NCBI GenBank assembly: GCA_910577565.1
Contig: CAJTNJ010000003.1
Coordinates: 94,189-158,188, forward strand
DNA from: an uncultured Oscillospiraceae bacterium
GTDB taxonomy: Bacteria; Bacillota; Clostridia; Oscillospirales; Ruminococcaceae
DNA: 64,000 bases
Direction: 5' to 3'
This document shows, piece by piece, positions 26,952-36,337 of the stretch. The position numbers and the translations under genes were made by a program. Position 1 is the stretch's first letter. Each line of letters opens with the position of its first letter. The notes under the pieces were generated by a model. The model had not been told where the DNA came from and did not search any database. It saw nothing but the letters and a program-made list of their open reading frames with translations.

Positions 26952-28121
26952 GTGATAGGATTTTTAAGATGGATAATTGGTTGGATAGAATTTGATGTTG
27001 AAGGAAATTATAATTGTTTTCTCACAGAAGTCAAAAAAAATGTGTGGATGGTAAAAAAGCAAAGAGGTATATTAAGTGCTCGTTGTTTTTTAAAAGATTA
27101 TAAACATATATTAAAAATAGCAAAAAATAATCAATGTGTTTTAAGTGTATTAAAAGAAGTTGGTTTTCCATGCATAATTAAAAAATATAGATTTCGTTTA
27201 GGACTTGCAGTAGGTTTGTCCATTTTTATTTTTATAATGATAGTTTCTAATTTTTTTGTATGGGATGTAGAAGTGCATGGAAATGTTATGATATCAGACG
27301 AAAAAATATTTAGAGCTTGTGATAAATTTGGTTTGCATTCAGGATCAATAATATCAAATGTTGATGAAAAAGAAATTGAGTTTGCGTTAAAAAATGAATT
27401 TCCGGAAATTTCATGGATATCTATAAACCGTATAGCTTCAAAATATGATATAGAAATTAGTGAATTAAGGCCGAAAAGTGAGATAGTAGATAATGAACAG
27501 CCTTGCAATATTGTAGCAGCTTTTGATGGAGAAATATTGTCAATTGAGCCCTACAATGGATTCACACAAGTAAAAGCGGGAGATGTTGTAAAAAGAGATG
27601 ATTTACTAGTTAGCGGGATAAAAGAAATAGAGGACAAAGAAGAGGTTTTATTTGCTCATGCTGATGCAAAAGTTGTGGCAAAAGTTGATAGAAATAATGA
27701 AATTATAAGACCTAAATATGCAATCAGAAGACAAAAAACCGGGGAGCAACAGATCAAAAAAAAATTGCTTTTTTTTGGTTTAAAATTACCGCTTGATTTT
27801 AATAAAATATATGAAAATGGAAATGAATGCCAAAATTATAGCGAGCCAATTGAAATTTTTGGTATAAGATTGCCAATATTTATACAAACTACAGTATATG
27901 ATATTTATGAAGAGGTAAAAATAGAAAATGATTCGCAACAGATTAAAAGACTGCTTATGTATGATCAGAAAAATTGGGAATCAAATGAACTAAAAAACAG
28001 CAAAATACTTGAACGCACTTATGATTATGAAGAAACTGAGGATGGTGTTGCACTAAAAGCAAATTGCGTTGTTGAGCAAAGAATTGATGAAAAATGTCCA
28101 ATTACCTTAAAAAATAATTAA
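26952..28121 (+). CDS. yqfD: Sporulation protein YqfD
   Basis: A 389-residue protein with one N-terminal-third transmembrane helix (~residues 80-105, LGLAVGLSIFIFIMIV), then a POTRA-like extracytoplasmic domain (VHGNVMISDEKIF) and a long soluble C-terminal part. I chose GTG at 26952 because GGGAGG lies 9 nt upstream; the frame remains open further upstream but would overlap yqfC without a ribosome binding site. A mother-cell sporulation gene in Bacillus. The last gene before a 240-bp gap. Confidence 0.88.
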   Translation: MIGFLRWIIGWIEFDVEGNYNCFLTEVKKNVWMVKKQRGILSARCFLKDYKHILKIAKNNQCVLSVLKEVGFPCIIKKYRFRLGLAVGLSIFIFIMIVSNFFVWDVEVHGNVMISDEKIFRACDKFGLHSGSIISNVDEKEIEFALKNEFPEISWISINRIASKYDIEISELRPKSEIVDNEQPCNIVAAFDGEILSIEPYNGFTQVKAGDVVKRDDLLVSGIKEIEDKEEVLFAHADAKVVAKVDRNNEIIRPKYAIRRQKTGEQQIKKKLLFFGLKLPLDFNKIYENGNECQNYSEPIEIFGIRLPIFIQTTVYDIYEEVKIENDSQQIKRLLMYDQKNWESNELKNSKILERTYDYEETEDGVALKANCVVEQRIDEKCPITLKNN

Positions 28122-28363
28122 TTGTTAGTTTATTTTGTTGTATTTAATTGTATGAATATATGAAGTAATATGACGAAATTTTTAAAATGATGGTGAATTT
28201 ATAAATGAGTTGTATATCGAACTTTTGTTAATTTCGTAGAAATAACATAAAAATATTTTAATTTATGAGAATATTGTGATATAATAATTCTATAGACATT
28301 TAATAAAATATTTATAAAATTATTATATACTATCAACATAACATTGGAGGAATATAAATTTAT

Positions 28364-29344
28364 ATGCTTGAACAGTCCGTTAGTATAGATAATATTCAAG
28401 ATATATCCGCTTTATTTGGCAGCTATGATGAGAATATAAAATTAGTCAAACGGGAGTTTAATGTTTTAATAGTCAGTCGAAGAAACAGCATAAAAATAAG
28501 TGGTGAGCCAGACAATGTTATGATGTCAAAAAAAGTAATTGAAACTATGCTGTCACTTATATCAAAAGGCGAAGCTTTAACCGAACAGAGAATAAGATAT
28601 GTGATGTCACTTATAGCAAGCGGTGACACTGAAAAGCTTAACAAACCATCAACTAATTGTGTTTGTGTTACTTCTAACGGAAAACCTATTAGGGTTAAAA
28701 CGTTTGGTCAAGAAAAATATATAAATGCCATAAGAAAAAATACAGTTGTTTTAAGCATAGGTCCTGCAGGAACAGGGAAAACTTATCTTGCTGTTGCAAT
28801 GGCTGTTAATGCTTTTAGGACAAGCGAGGTTAGTCGTATTATTTTAACGCGGCCTGCTGTTGAGGCCGGTGAAAAATTGGGCTTTTTGCCGGGAGATTTG
28901 CAAAATAAAGTAGATCCGTACCTTAGACCGCTATATGACGCACTTTTTGATATGATGGGTCCTGATAGTTTTCAACGAAATATGGAAAGAGGAAACATTG
29001 AGGTTGCTCCGCTTGCTTATATGAGAGGACGGACTTTGGATGATAGCTTTATAATTTTAGACGAAGCCCAAAACACCACGTCTGAACAAATGAAGATGTT
29101 TTTAACAAGACTTGGCTTTAGGTCAAAAGCAGTAATTACGGGAGATATTACGCAGATTGACTTGCCTGATAAAAACAAGTCAGGATTGCTCGAAGTTATT
29201 AAAATTCTTAAGGGCATTGATGGCATTGATATAGTAAATTTTACTGAAAAAGATGTTGTGCGACATCGATTGGTTCAAGATATAATAAAAGCCTATGATA
29301 AATATAATAAACAAACAAAAAGCAAAAAAGATCAAAATCGGTAA
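28364..29344 (+). CDS. phoH: PhoH-family ATPase
   Basis: A 326-residue PhoH-like (YbeZ/YqfF-neighbour type) ATPase. The N-terminal KH-like region covers ~20-100; Walker A GPAGTGKTYLAVAMA is at ~133, Walker B FIILDEAQNTT near 228, followed by the GDITQIDLP motif. These proteins act with YbeY in RNA metabolism. GGAGG lies well upstream of the ATG. It is followed by ybeY after 29 bp, the standard arrangement. Confidence 0.92.
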   Translation: MLEQSVSIDNIQDISALFGSYDENIKLVKREFNVLIVSRRNSIKISGEPDNVMMSKKVIETMLSLISKGEALTEQRIRYVMSLIASGDTEKLNKPSTNCVCVTSNGKPIRVKTFGQEKYINAIRKNTVVLSIGPAGTGKTYLAVAMAVNAFRTSEVSRIILTRPAVEAGEKLGFLPGDLQNKVDPYLRPLYDALFDMMGPDSFQRNMERGNIEVAPLAYMRGRTLDDSFIILDEAQNTTSEQMKMFLTRLGFRSKAVITGDITQIDLPDKNKSGLLEVIKILKGIDGIDIVNFTEKDVVRHRLVQDIIKAYDKYNKQTKSKKDQNR

Positions 29345-29373
29345 AAAATTTAATTAGAAAGGGGAGATTAATT

Positions 29374-29880
29374 TTGGGAAAGTTAAGAGTGCTGATTACA
29401 AACAATCAACATGTTGTAAAAATTCCAAGCGGTATAAGGTTTTTGATTAGGCGTTGTTGTCATGCTGTTCTGGTTTCAGAAGGAATTGATAATGATGCTG
29501 AGATAAGCGTTTCTTTTGTGGATAATGAAAAAATTAAAGAATTGAATGCTAAGTACAGAAATAAGGATATTGAAACAGATGTGCTATCATTTCCGTTAGG
29601 AGATAATAACAGGTTTAATATTGGTGAGGATGGCGTGATTCTTTTGGGAGATATTGTAATTTCATTTGAAAAAGCAAAACAACAAGCAAGTTGTTATGGA
29701 CACTCTATTCAAAGGGAAGTTGCATATCTTACGGTACACTCTATGTTACATTTGCTGAACTATAATCATGAAAATGGCGGAATTGAGGCCGTACATATGA
29801 GAGAACGTGAGGAGGCTATACTTAATAAGATAGGGTTGTCACGAAACGGAATGTATATGAATTTGAACAATGATGATTAA
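29374..29880 (+). CDS. ybeY: Endoribonuclease YbeY, 16S rRNA maturation
   Basis: A 168-residue zinc endoribonuclease involved in 16S rRNA 3' end processing and ribosome quality control. The metal motif VHSMLHLLNYNHE (H-x3-H-x5-H, ~128-140) is intact, as is NAKYRNKDIETDVLSFPL upstream. The start is TTG with GGGGAG at good spacing. The end overlaps the next gene by 11 bp. Confidence 0.92.
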   Translation: MGKLRVLITNNQHVVKIPSGIRFLIRRCCHAVLVSEGIDNDAEISVSFVDNEKIKELNAKYRNKDIETDVLSFPLGDNNRFNIGEDGVILLGDIVISFEKAKQQASCYGHSIQREVAYLTVHSMLHLLNYNHENGGIEAVHMREREEAILNKIGLSRNGMYMNLNNDD

Positions 29881-30418
29881 TTTAAGTGAACTGCGCAGTC
29901 TAAAAAAGAGTTTTCTATTTGCCATAAGAGGGCTCATATATTGTATAAAAAATGAACGCAATATGAGAATTCATATTGTTGTAGCTGCGAATGTAATATT
30001 ATTTTCTATATTTTTTGATCTTACTAGAATTGAGTATGCTTTGTTGTTTTTAATTATCGGATTAGTTTTGCTATGTGAAACAATAAACACGGCTATTGAG
30101 GCTCTGGTGAATTTAGGGGCTCCTTCATATCACAGCTTAGCTAGAATAGCTAAAGATGTTGCAGCTGGTGCGGTTTTGCTTGTTTCTGTAATTTCTGTGG
30201 CGGTTGCTATTGTGCTATTTGGGCATCCAAATAAACTATTTGATACATTGATTAAAATAGTTAATAATCCCATGTTATTTTTGTTGTTTTTACTTCTCAT
30301 AGGTGGCGGAATAGTTTTTATATTTAAAGGGTTTAAATTAAACTTAACCAAAAAAATGAAAAAGACTGAAGAAGTTAAAATTTATAAGCCTAAAAAAAAG
30401 AGTAATTTTAAATTTTGA
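29870..30418 (+). CDS. dgkA: Diacylglycerol/undecaprenol kinase family protein
   Basis: A 182-residue membrane kinase. The first ~115 residues form the DgkA/UdpK core with FAIRGLIYCIKNERNMRIH, the catalytic CETINTAIEALVNL motif and a following KDVAAGAV segment, and three transmembrane helices. The remaining ~65 residues add an extra hydrophobic helix (LFLLFLLLIGGGIVFIF) and a Lys-rich tail, so the protein is longer than the usual ~125. Likely phosphorylates undecaprenol for wall-lipid recycling. Overlaps ybeY; two in-frame ATGs sit at the start. Confidence 0.85.
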   Translation: MMINLSELRSLKKSFLFAIRGLIYCIKNERNMRIHIVVAANVILFSIFFDLTRIEYALLFLIIGLVLLCETINTAIEALVNLGAPSYHSLARIAKDVAAGAVLLVSVISVAVAIVLFGHPNKLFDTLIKIVNNPMLFLLFLLLIGGGIVFIFKGFKLNLTKKMKKTEEVKIYKPKKKSNFKF

Positions 30419-30487
30419 TAATATAAAATATAATATTATTGCGAGATTTTATATTCTTAGCAGTGTTGCATTTAAAAAAATTAAGGG

Positions 30488-31390
30488 GTGTTGAATATAG
30501 ATAAAAAATCAGTTTTTGTTGCAATAGTTGGAAAATCCAATGTTGGGAAGTCTTCACTTATTAATAGATTAGTGGGTGAAAAGATTGCTATTGTATCTCA
30601 TAGACCACAAACTACAAGAAACAGAATAACAGGAATATTGACAAAAGGAACATATCAATATGTTTTTTTAGATACACCCGGTTTATTTAAATCTAAAGAC
30701 AAATTAGGTCACAAAATGGTCAAAACAGTCAAAAACAGTACAAACGATGTTGATCTTATAGTTATGGTAGTAGAACCAAGCGAAAAAATAGCCATGGCAG
30801 AAAAAGATTTTATAGAAACTTTCAAAAAAATAAACATTCCTGTGATACTTGTGATAAATAAGGTTGATTTAATAAAAAACGACAATGAGTTAATAAAAAT
30901 AAAAAAACTTTATAATGATGCATATAATTTTGAGTCCATTATCCCTGTTTCTACAATATCGGGAGATGGAATTGATGATTTGATGTCAAATGTTAAAAAT
31001 CATGCTATAGAAAGTGAGCATTTTTTCCCAGCAGATATGATTACAGATAAGTCTGAGAGGTTTATTGCGTCTGAAATTTTAAGAGAGAAGCTTTTAATTA
31101 ATATGCGTGATGAAATTCCTCATGGAACGGCAGTTTTGGTTGAAGAAATGAAAAGAGTCAAAAATTTGTTTCATATATATTGTGTTATTTATTGCAACAA
31201 AGAAAGTCATAAAGGTATAATAATAGGGAAAAATGGAGCTATGCTTAAAAATGTCGCTACTCAAGCTAGAGTTGAGATGGAAGATTTTTTTAACTGCAAA
31301 GTCGATTTAAAGTGCTGGGTTAAGGTGAAAAGTGATTGGAAAAATCAAGAATATCTTTTAAAATCACTTGGTTTTATGGATGATATGTAA
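30488..31390 (+). CDS. era: GTPase Era
   Basis: An essential GTPase that binds the 3' end of 16S rRNA in 30S assembly. The 300 residues contain the P-loop GKSNVGKSS near 15, the switch region and DTPG near 62, NKVD near 122, and a C-terminal KH domain with the GKNGAMLKNVATQAR segment near 250. The exact start is uncertain: AAGGGG runs directly into GTG (30488) and TTG (30491), both close to the ribosome binding site. It heads the era-yqzL-recO-mutS2 cluster. Confidence 0.95.
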   Translation: MLNIDKKSVFVAIVGKSNVGKSSLINRLVGEKIAIVSHRPQTTRNRITGILTKGTYQYVFLDTPGLFKSKDKLGHKMVKTVKNSTNDVDLIVMVVEPSEKIAMAEKDFIETFKKINIPVILVINKVDLIKNDNELIKIKKLYNDAYNFESIIPVSTISGDGIDDLMSNVKNHAIESEHFFPADMITDKSERFIASEILREKLLINMRDEIPHGTAVLVEEMKRVKNLFHIYCVIYCNKESHKGIIIGKNGAMLKNVATQARVEMEDFFNCKVDLKCWVKVKSDWKNQEYLLKSLGFMDDM

Positions 31391-31534
31391 CTTGTGTATA
31401 TTTGTATGAAATGATTATATAAATTAAACATTTTTGCATGGTTTTATTTTGTATATAATTTCCAATTTTTTAATTTTTATGGTTGCATAAAAAATTCTCT
31501 TTCGCAAACAATTATATTGTGGGAGGGAAGTGAA

Positions 31535-31681
31535 ATGAACGAAGAAGACAAAAAATGGCAAATGTTTCAAAAAACCGGGCGTATAGATGATTATTTGCGT
31601 TATTGTGAGGCAAAACAGGAGATTGAAAATGAATTTCAAAACAACCGGGATAGTTTTAAAGCAAAGGAACTATCTGAGTGA
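31535..31681 (+). CDS. yqzL: YqzL-family small protein
   Basis: A 48-residue ORF (start ATG 31535, stop TGA 31679-31681) with GGGAGGGAAG upstream. The sequence KKWQMFQKTGRIDDYLRY matches the YqzL pattern of a short protein with W...F..TG.ID.YL. In Bacillus, yqzL lies between era (or cdd) and recO, the same position as here. Function is unknown. The recO start and its ribosome binding site lie inside this gene, so the two are translationally linked. Confidence 0.8.
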   Translation: MNEEDKKWQMFQKTGRIDDYLRYCEAKQEIENEFQNNRDSFKAKELSE

Positions 31682-32399
31682 ACAAAAATATTTGACTTTG
31701 TTAACTGAGGATAGAGGATTAATAGACGTTAAGCTTCGTGTTTTTGGCCAGGTTAATCGTAATGTATTTAGAAATGTCAATGTGATAGGTTATTATCAAT
31801 TTAATATTTTTGATGGGCGCTATGGCTGTGTAATAGACTCTGCTGAACCGATAGAGCAGTTTTTTGAACTGAGATATGATCCTGAAAAACTTGCAATTGC
31901 TCAATATTTTTGCGAACTTACATATTTATTTGTTCCGTCAAAGCAGAGAGCCCAAAGGCATATTAATTTGCTTTTGAATGCACTTTGGCTTTTAAAGGAA
32001 GACAAACTTGAAGATAAGTTTATAAAATGTGTGTTTGAATTAAGATTACTTTCTTTGTCCGGATATATGCCAAATTTAGTATGCTGCAAAAACTGCTGTA
32101 GTTATGAAAAAGAAAAGATGTATTATATTCCTTTGCAGGGAGTGATAATTTGCAATGACTGCATTGATAAAACTTCCTATGAAGAAAAAATAGAATTGCC
32201 AAATTCAGTGCTTAAAGCAATGAGATATATTATATATAAAGAAGATAAAGATATATTTAAATTTAAGCTATATCCGAAATATTTGGATTTTCTTGCATAT
32301 TTGGTTGAACATTGTGTTTTAATTTTTGCAGAAAAGGAACCAACTACATTAAATATCTATCGTCAGTTTGTTAGGCGGTCTGGAGAAGAAAATGGGTGA
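31629..32399 (+). CDS. recO: DNA repair protein RecO
   Basis: A 256-residue recombination mediator that loads RecA with RecR. An N-terminal OB fold (TTGIVLKQRNYLSEQKY) and a C-terminal helical domain with the zinc site (CCKNCC near 155, then CNDC near 190) are seen. I chose the ATG at 31629, since AGGAG lies 7 nt upstream and the protein then starts MNFKTTGIVLK; this overlaps yqzL by 53 bp. The frame remains open upstream to 31587 without support. The end overlaps mutS2 by 8 bp. Confidence 0.93.
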   Translation: MNFKTTGIVLKQRNYLSEQKYLTLLTEDRGLIDVKLRVFGQVNRNVFRNVNVIGYYQFNIFDGRYGCVIDSAEPIEQFFELRYDPEKLAIAQYFCELTYLFVPSKQRAQRHINLLLNALWLLKEDKLEDKFIKCVFELRLLSLSGYMPNLVCCKNCCSYEKEKMYYIPLQGVIICNDCIDKTSYEEKIELPNSVLKAMRYIIYKEDKDIFKFKLYPKYLDFLAYLVEHCVLIFAEKEPTTLNIYRQFVRRSGEENG

Positions 32400-34770
32400 T
32401 TTTAAAAGAAGCAGTAAAATATTAGAACTTGATAAAATTTTAAAATTATTGTGTGAATTTACACATTGTGAAGAAACAAAAAAATTAGCTCTTAATTTAA
32501 CGCCTTCATCTGATATAAGTTTGGTGCAAAAGATGGGTTTTGAAACAGATGAAGCGCTTACTTTGTCTTTTCGCTTTGGTTCTCCTAATTTTTTTACACT
32601 TTTAAATCCATTTAACGCCATAAAAGGTGTGAAACTTGGGCTCTCAATGGACAATGGTGATCTATTAAATATTGCATCAATACTTCGTCAGGCGAGAATT
32701 TTAAATCTTTTTAGTGAACGAAATAAAGAATATATCAATCATTTGAATGCTTATTTTGATGAATTAGAACAAAGCAAAGATTTAGAAAGTTTATTATTTA
32801 AAAGCATATTGTCAAAAGATTCCATTTCAGATGATGCAAGTGAAGAACTTAAAAGAATTAGAAATTATATTAGAAGGCAAAAACAAAAGATTAGAGATAC
32901 TCTAGAGAGTTTTACTAAAGGTTCAAAAGGAAAATATTTGCAAGACACAATAGTAACTATTCGTGATAATAGATATGTTGTACCGGTTAAAGCCGAGTAT
33001 AAATCCGAAATACCAGGGCTTTTGCATGATGTTTCCGCAAGTGGATCTACACTTTTTATAGAACCAACAAGTGTTGTTGAAGCTAACAATGAATTAAGAG
33101 TAATGTTTGCAAAGGAAGAAGAAGAACTTAAAAAAATCCTTAGAGATTTATCTTTAAAATGTCTTGAAAATAGTGATTTAATAAACAAAAACTATAAAAA
33201 TATTTTAGCACTTGATCTAATTTTTGCAAAAGCAAACCTCGGTGCAAAAATGAATGCTATTTTACCTAAAATAACAGATGATGGTAAAATATGCTTAAAA
33301 AATGCAAGGCATCCGCTAATTGATAACGATATTGTTGTTCCAATAAATATTGAAATTGGCAATAAATATAGGAGTCTTATCATTACCGGTCCTAACACTG
33401 GAGGTAAAACGGTTGCTTTAAAGACAATAGGACTTTTGACAACAATGACTATGTGTGGGCTATTAATTCCTGTTGGTGAAAGCAGCCAAGTTTCTATTTT
33501 TAACAACATTTTGGTGGATATAGGAGATGAGCAAAGCATAGAACAATCTTTGTCCACATTTTCTTCTCATATGACCAACATAGTTTCAATATTAAATACG
33601 GTTGATGAAAAATCGTTAGTATTAATAGATGAGCTTGGCTCTGGAACAGATCCGGAAGAAGGTGCTGCACTTTCTATTGCAATTGTTGAGGAAATATCTA
33701 AAAAAAGAGCATGCCTTGCAGCAACTACTCACTATAATGAACTCAAAGTTTATGCACTTGAGACTGATAATATAGAAAATGCTTGTTTTGAATTTGACGT
33801 TAATACATTAAAACCAACATATAAACTTTTAATCGGTGTTCCTGGGCAGTCTAATGCTTTTGCGATTTCTTCTAGAATTGGGTTGTCAGATGAGATTATT
33901 AATAGAGCAAGACAATTTATGTCTGGTGGAAAAAATAGCTTTGATAAAGTTATAGGTGATTTAGAATCGCTGCGCAAAGATTATGAAAAAGAGTTAAAAA
34001 AGCAAAGACAAGCAAGCTTGGTTATTGAAAATGCAAAAAAACAAATAAAAGAAAAGCAAGATTATGTTGACAAGCAAACAGTTGAAAAATTAGAAAAAGC
34101 ACAAGAACAAGCGAAATATATTGTTGATAATGTAAGATCTCATTCAAATAGAATATTAAATGAACTGGAAGAGATAAAAAAGAAAAAAGATAAAGAAAAT
34201 CCAAAAGAGCTTTTAATTAGTGCAAATTCAATTGCAAAAAGCGAACTAAATACTTTATATAAGGAAGCCACACCTGTTATTAAAAGGGAAAATGAAAACT
34301 ATAAGTTAAAAAGAGAGCTTAAAGTTGGAGATACTGTGCTTATTTATGACATAAATAAAAAAGGACAGGTAGTAAAAGCAGCGGATAAAAGTGGGGTTGT
34401 GCTTGTCAGAATAGGTCAGATGAATTTAAGATCTTCTCTTGACAATTTAAGATTTATTGAAGAAGAAAAACCTAAAAAATTCAATGCAAAGGCGAAAAAA
34501 TCCGTTGTTAGCAAATTATCAAGAAATGCTAGCACTGAGATTGATTTGCGCGGTGATAATGTCGAAGAGGCTTTGGCAAAACTTGATAGATTTATTGATA
34601 GCTGTGTGTTGTCTAACATTGAGATTATTACTATTATTCACGGAAAAGGAAGTGGGATTTTAAGAAAAGCCATCAACAAATATCTAAAAAATCATCCATG
34701 CATTCGCAGTAAAAGACTTGGTGCTTTTGGCGAAGGTGAAGAAGGAGTTACTATAGCTGCAATTAAATGA
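32392..34770 (+). CDS. mutS2: Endonuclease MutS2
   Basis: A MutS-family ATPase with a C-terminal Smr nuclease domain; it counters recombination intermediates and has also been linked to rescue of collided ribosomes. The 792 residues show the clamp/core region, Walker A GPNTGGKT at ~333, Walker B LIDELGSGTDPEEGAA, a long coiled coil around 510-620, and the Smr part beginning IDLRGDNVEEA with IIHGKGSGILR. GGAG precedes the ATG by 6 nt. It overlaps the recO stop. Confidence 0.95.
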   Translation: MGDFKRSSKILELDKILKLLCEFTHCEETKKLALNLTPSSDISLVQKMGFETDEALTLSFRFGSPNFFTLLNPFNAIKGVKLGLSMDNGDLLNIASILRQARILNLFSERNKEYINHLNAYFDELEQSKDLESLLFKSILSKDSISDDASEELKRIRNYIRRQKQKIRDTLESFTKGSKGKYLQDTIVTIRDNRYVVPVKAEYKSEIPGLLHDVSASGSTLFIEPTSVVEANNELRVMFAKEEEELKKILRDLSLKCLENSDLINKNYKNILALDLIFAKANLGAKMNAILPKITDDGKICLKNARHPLIDNDIVVPINIEIGNKYRSLIITGPNTGGKTVALKTIGLLTTMTMCGLLIPVGESSQVSIFNNILVDIGDEQSIEQSLSTFSSHMTNIVSILNTVDEKSLVLIDELGSGTDPEEGAALSIAIVEEISKKRACLAATTHYNELKVYALETDNIENACFEFDVNTLKPTYKLLIGVPGQSNAFAISSRIGLSDEIINRARQFMSGGKNSFDKVIGDLESLRKDYEKELKKQRQASLVIENAKKQIKEKQDYVDKQTVEKLEKAQEQAKYIVDNVRSHSNRILNELEEIKKKKDKENPKELLISANSIAKSELNTLYKEATPVIKRENENYKLKRELKVGDTVLIYDINKKGQVVKAADKSGVVLVRIGQMNLRSSLDNLRFIEEEKPKKFNAKAKKSVVSKLSRNASTEIDLRGDNVEEALAKLDRFIDSCVLSNIEIITIIHGKGSGILRKAINKYLKNHPCIRSKRLGAFGEGEEGVTIAAIK

Positions 34771-34803
34771 TTATTGTCTAAGTTTAATTTTTTGTTTTTA
34801 ATG

Positions 34804-35520
34804 TCAAGATTCGTTTATATCCGATTTGCTGATATTTTTTTGATTGCCATATCTATATATATTTGACATTGAATCCGAGTTTTGTCCATTTGATATAACT
34901 TTTGTATAGTAATTTGGAACCGAGCCCACTATTAATGATTCTGCAAGCAGACAATCGCATTTAGATTGCGTAATGTTTGAATAGCCCGGGATAAATCCTG
35001 TTATCTCTGCCGTAACTTCAATGTGGATTTTATGTAATGTTTGATTAATTCCTGCTTCTTCAAGGCTGCTTATTATTTCAGAATTAACTTTGCTTTTTGG
35101 CTGCATTTTAATGGATATATTCGGCCCCAGCCCCGAAAACCACATTATCCCGCTAAGTGAACCTATAGGGACAGTTATATTTTCTGATGGAAAGTGTGCA
35201 AGTGCATTGTCAACTTTATTAATTATGCTTGTGTGAATATTGGTAACTTGCCTTGCTTTAGTGTGTATAGCGATTATTTTTCCATTGCTGTCTGTTTGTA
35301 GATTTACATAGTCATCATAATTTGCATTAACTTCGTTTATTGATTCAGATATGGCTTCGTTTATTTTGGTTGTCGCAAACTGATTTATGTAGTAACTGCA
35401 CATATTATTTATAATCGGTCTTGTTTGAGAGTCAATGAAAAAAACAAGAGCTATAATTATAACACCAAATAAAATCATTTTATATGGAGTTTTGTTTTTT
35501 TTTCGCTGAGTTTTTCTCAA
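34804..35520 (-). CDS. yunB: Sporulation protein YunB
   Basis: A 238-residue protein with one N-terminal transmembrane helix (~15-32) and a conserved extracytoplasmic domain containing QTRPIINN, IPIGSLSGIMW-like and GPNISIKMQPK segments, typical of YunB. In Bacillus, yunB is a SigE gene needed for full spore formation. The start is a TTG preceded by GGTGAT, which lies in one arm of a perfect inverted repeat (35526-35564). Convergent with mutS2. Confidence 0.88.
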   Translation of the reverse strand: MRKTQRKKNKTPYKMILFGVIIIALVFFIDSQTRPIINNMCSYYINQFATTKINEAISESINEVNANYDDYVNLQTDSNGKIIAIHTKARQVTNIHTSIINKVDNALAHFPSENITVPIGSLSGIMWFSGLGPNISIKMQPKSKVNSEIISSLEEAGINQTLHKIHIEVTAEITGFIPGYSNITQSKCDCLLAESLIVGSVPNYYTKVISNGQNSDSMSNIYRYGNQKNISKSDINES

Positions 35521-35525
35521 AACAC

Positions 35526-35564
35526 ATCACCATCCGTAAGTATATTTTATGCAAAAATGGTGAT
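35526..35564 (-). repeat. Perfect inverted repeat covering the yunB ribosome binding site
   Basis: ATCACCAT (35526-35533) and ATGGTGAT (35557-35564) are perfect inverted copies, 23 nt apart, in the 55-bp gap between nth and yunB. On the minus-strand transcript the second arm holds the GGTGAT ribosome binding site of yunB, so folding would mask it in transcripts that read through from nth. Confidence 0.5.
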
Positions 35565-35575
35565 ATTTGTGCAGA

Positions 35576-36208
35576 CTATTTTATAGGATATTTACATAAA
35601 TCTATAAGTTCACATTTAAAACAGAGAGGTTTTCTTGCGTTGCATATATCTCTGCCAAAGTAAACTATACGGTGACAAAAATCTGAGCTTTCATTTTTAG
35701 GAATTATTTTTATTAGTTGATCTTCAATTTTTTTTGGATTTTTTTCATTAACAAGCCCCAAGCGGTTTGTAATTCTAATAAGATGTGTATCGGTTACTAT
35801 GGCTGGCTTTTTAAAAACATCTCCTAAAATAAGATTAGCAGTTTTTCTGCCAACACCCGGAAGAGACAATAAATCATCCATATTGTCAGGAACTTTGCTG
35901 TTAAATTTATATATTAATTGTTGGCACATTTCTACAATGTCTTGGCCTTTTTTGTTCCCAATACCACAAGGTTTTACAATATCTATAACGTTTTGTATAT
36001 TGGCTTCTGCAAGAGATTGGATGGTAGGGTATTTTTTAAATAGAGCTTTAGTTACAACATTTACTCTTTCGTCAGTACATTGAGCTGCAAGTCTAGTTGA
36101 TATCAAAAGTTTATATGGTTCATCATTATAATCAAGAGAGCAAGAGGCTTCTTTATAGCGCTGTTTTAGGCGCTTGATTATTATATTAGCTTTTTCTTTT
36201 TTAGTCAT
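35576..36208 (-). CDS. nth: Endonuclease III
   Basis: A base-excision repair glycosylase/AP lyase for oxidised pyrimidines. The 210 residues have the HhH motif LPGVGRKTANLIL with its catalytic Lys near 118, the catalytic Asp in VTDTHLIRI near 137, and the [4Fe-4S] site C-x6-C-x2-C-x5-C near the end (CNARKPLCFKCELIDLC). AGGAGG precedes the ATG. Confidence 0.95.
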   Translation of the reverse strand: MTKKEKANIIIKRLKQRYKEASCSLDYNDEPYKLLISTRLAAQCTDERVNVVTKALFKKYPTIQSLAEANIQNVIDIVKPCGIGNKKGQDIVEMCQQLIYKFNSKVPDNMDDLLSLPGVGRKTANLILGDVFKKPAIVTDTHLIRITNRLGLVNEKNPKKIEDQLIKIIPKNESSDFCHRIVYFGRDICNARKPLCFKCELIDLCKYPIK

Positions 36209-36252
36209 ATTACCATTCCTCCTAAATTGAGTATAGCACAGGCTTTGTTTGG

Positions 36253-36281
36253 TTGCAATTAGTATAAGTTTTAGGTATAAT
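36253..36281 (+). promoter_or_regulatory. SigA-type promoter of the thioredoxin-reductase-like gene
   Basis: TTGCAA (36253-36258), a 17-nt spacer and TATAAT (36276-36281), with a short leader to the GTG at 36338. Confidence 0.8.
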
Positions 36282-36337
36282 TTATATTGTGATGGATTAT
36301 AATAATTTTAATTTTATATCTATTTGGAAGTGATGTT

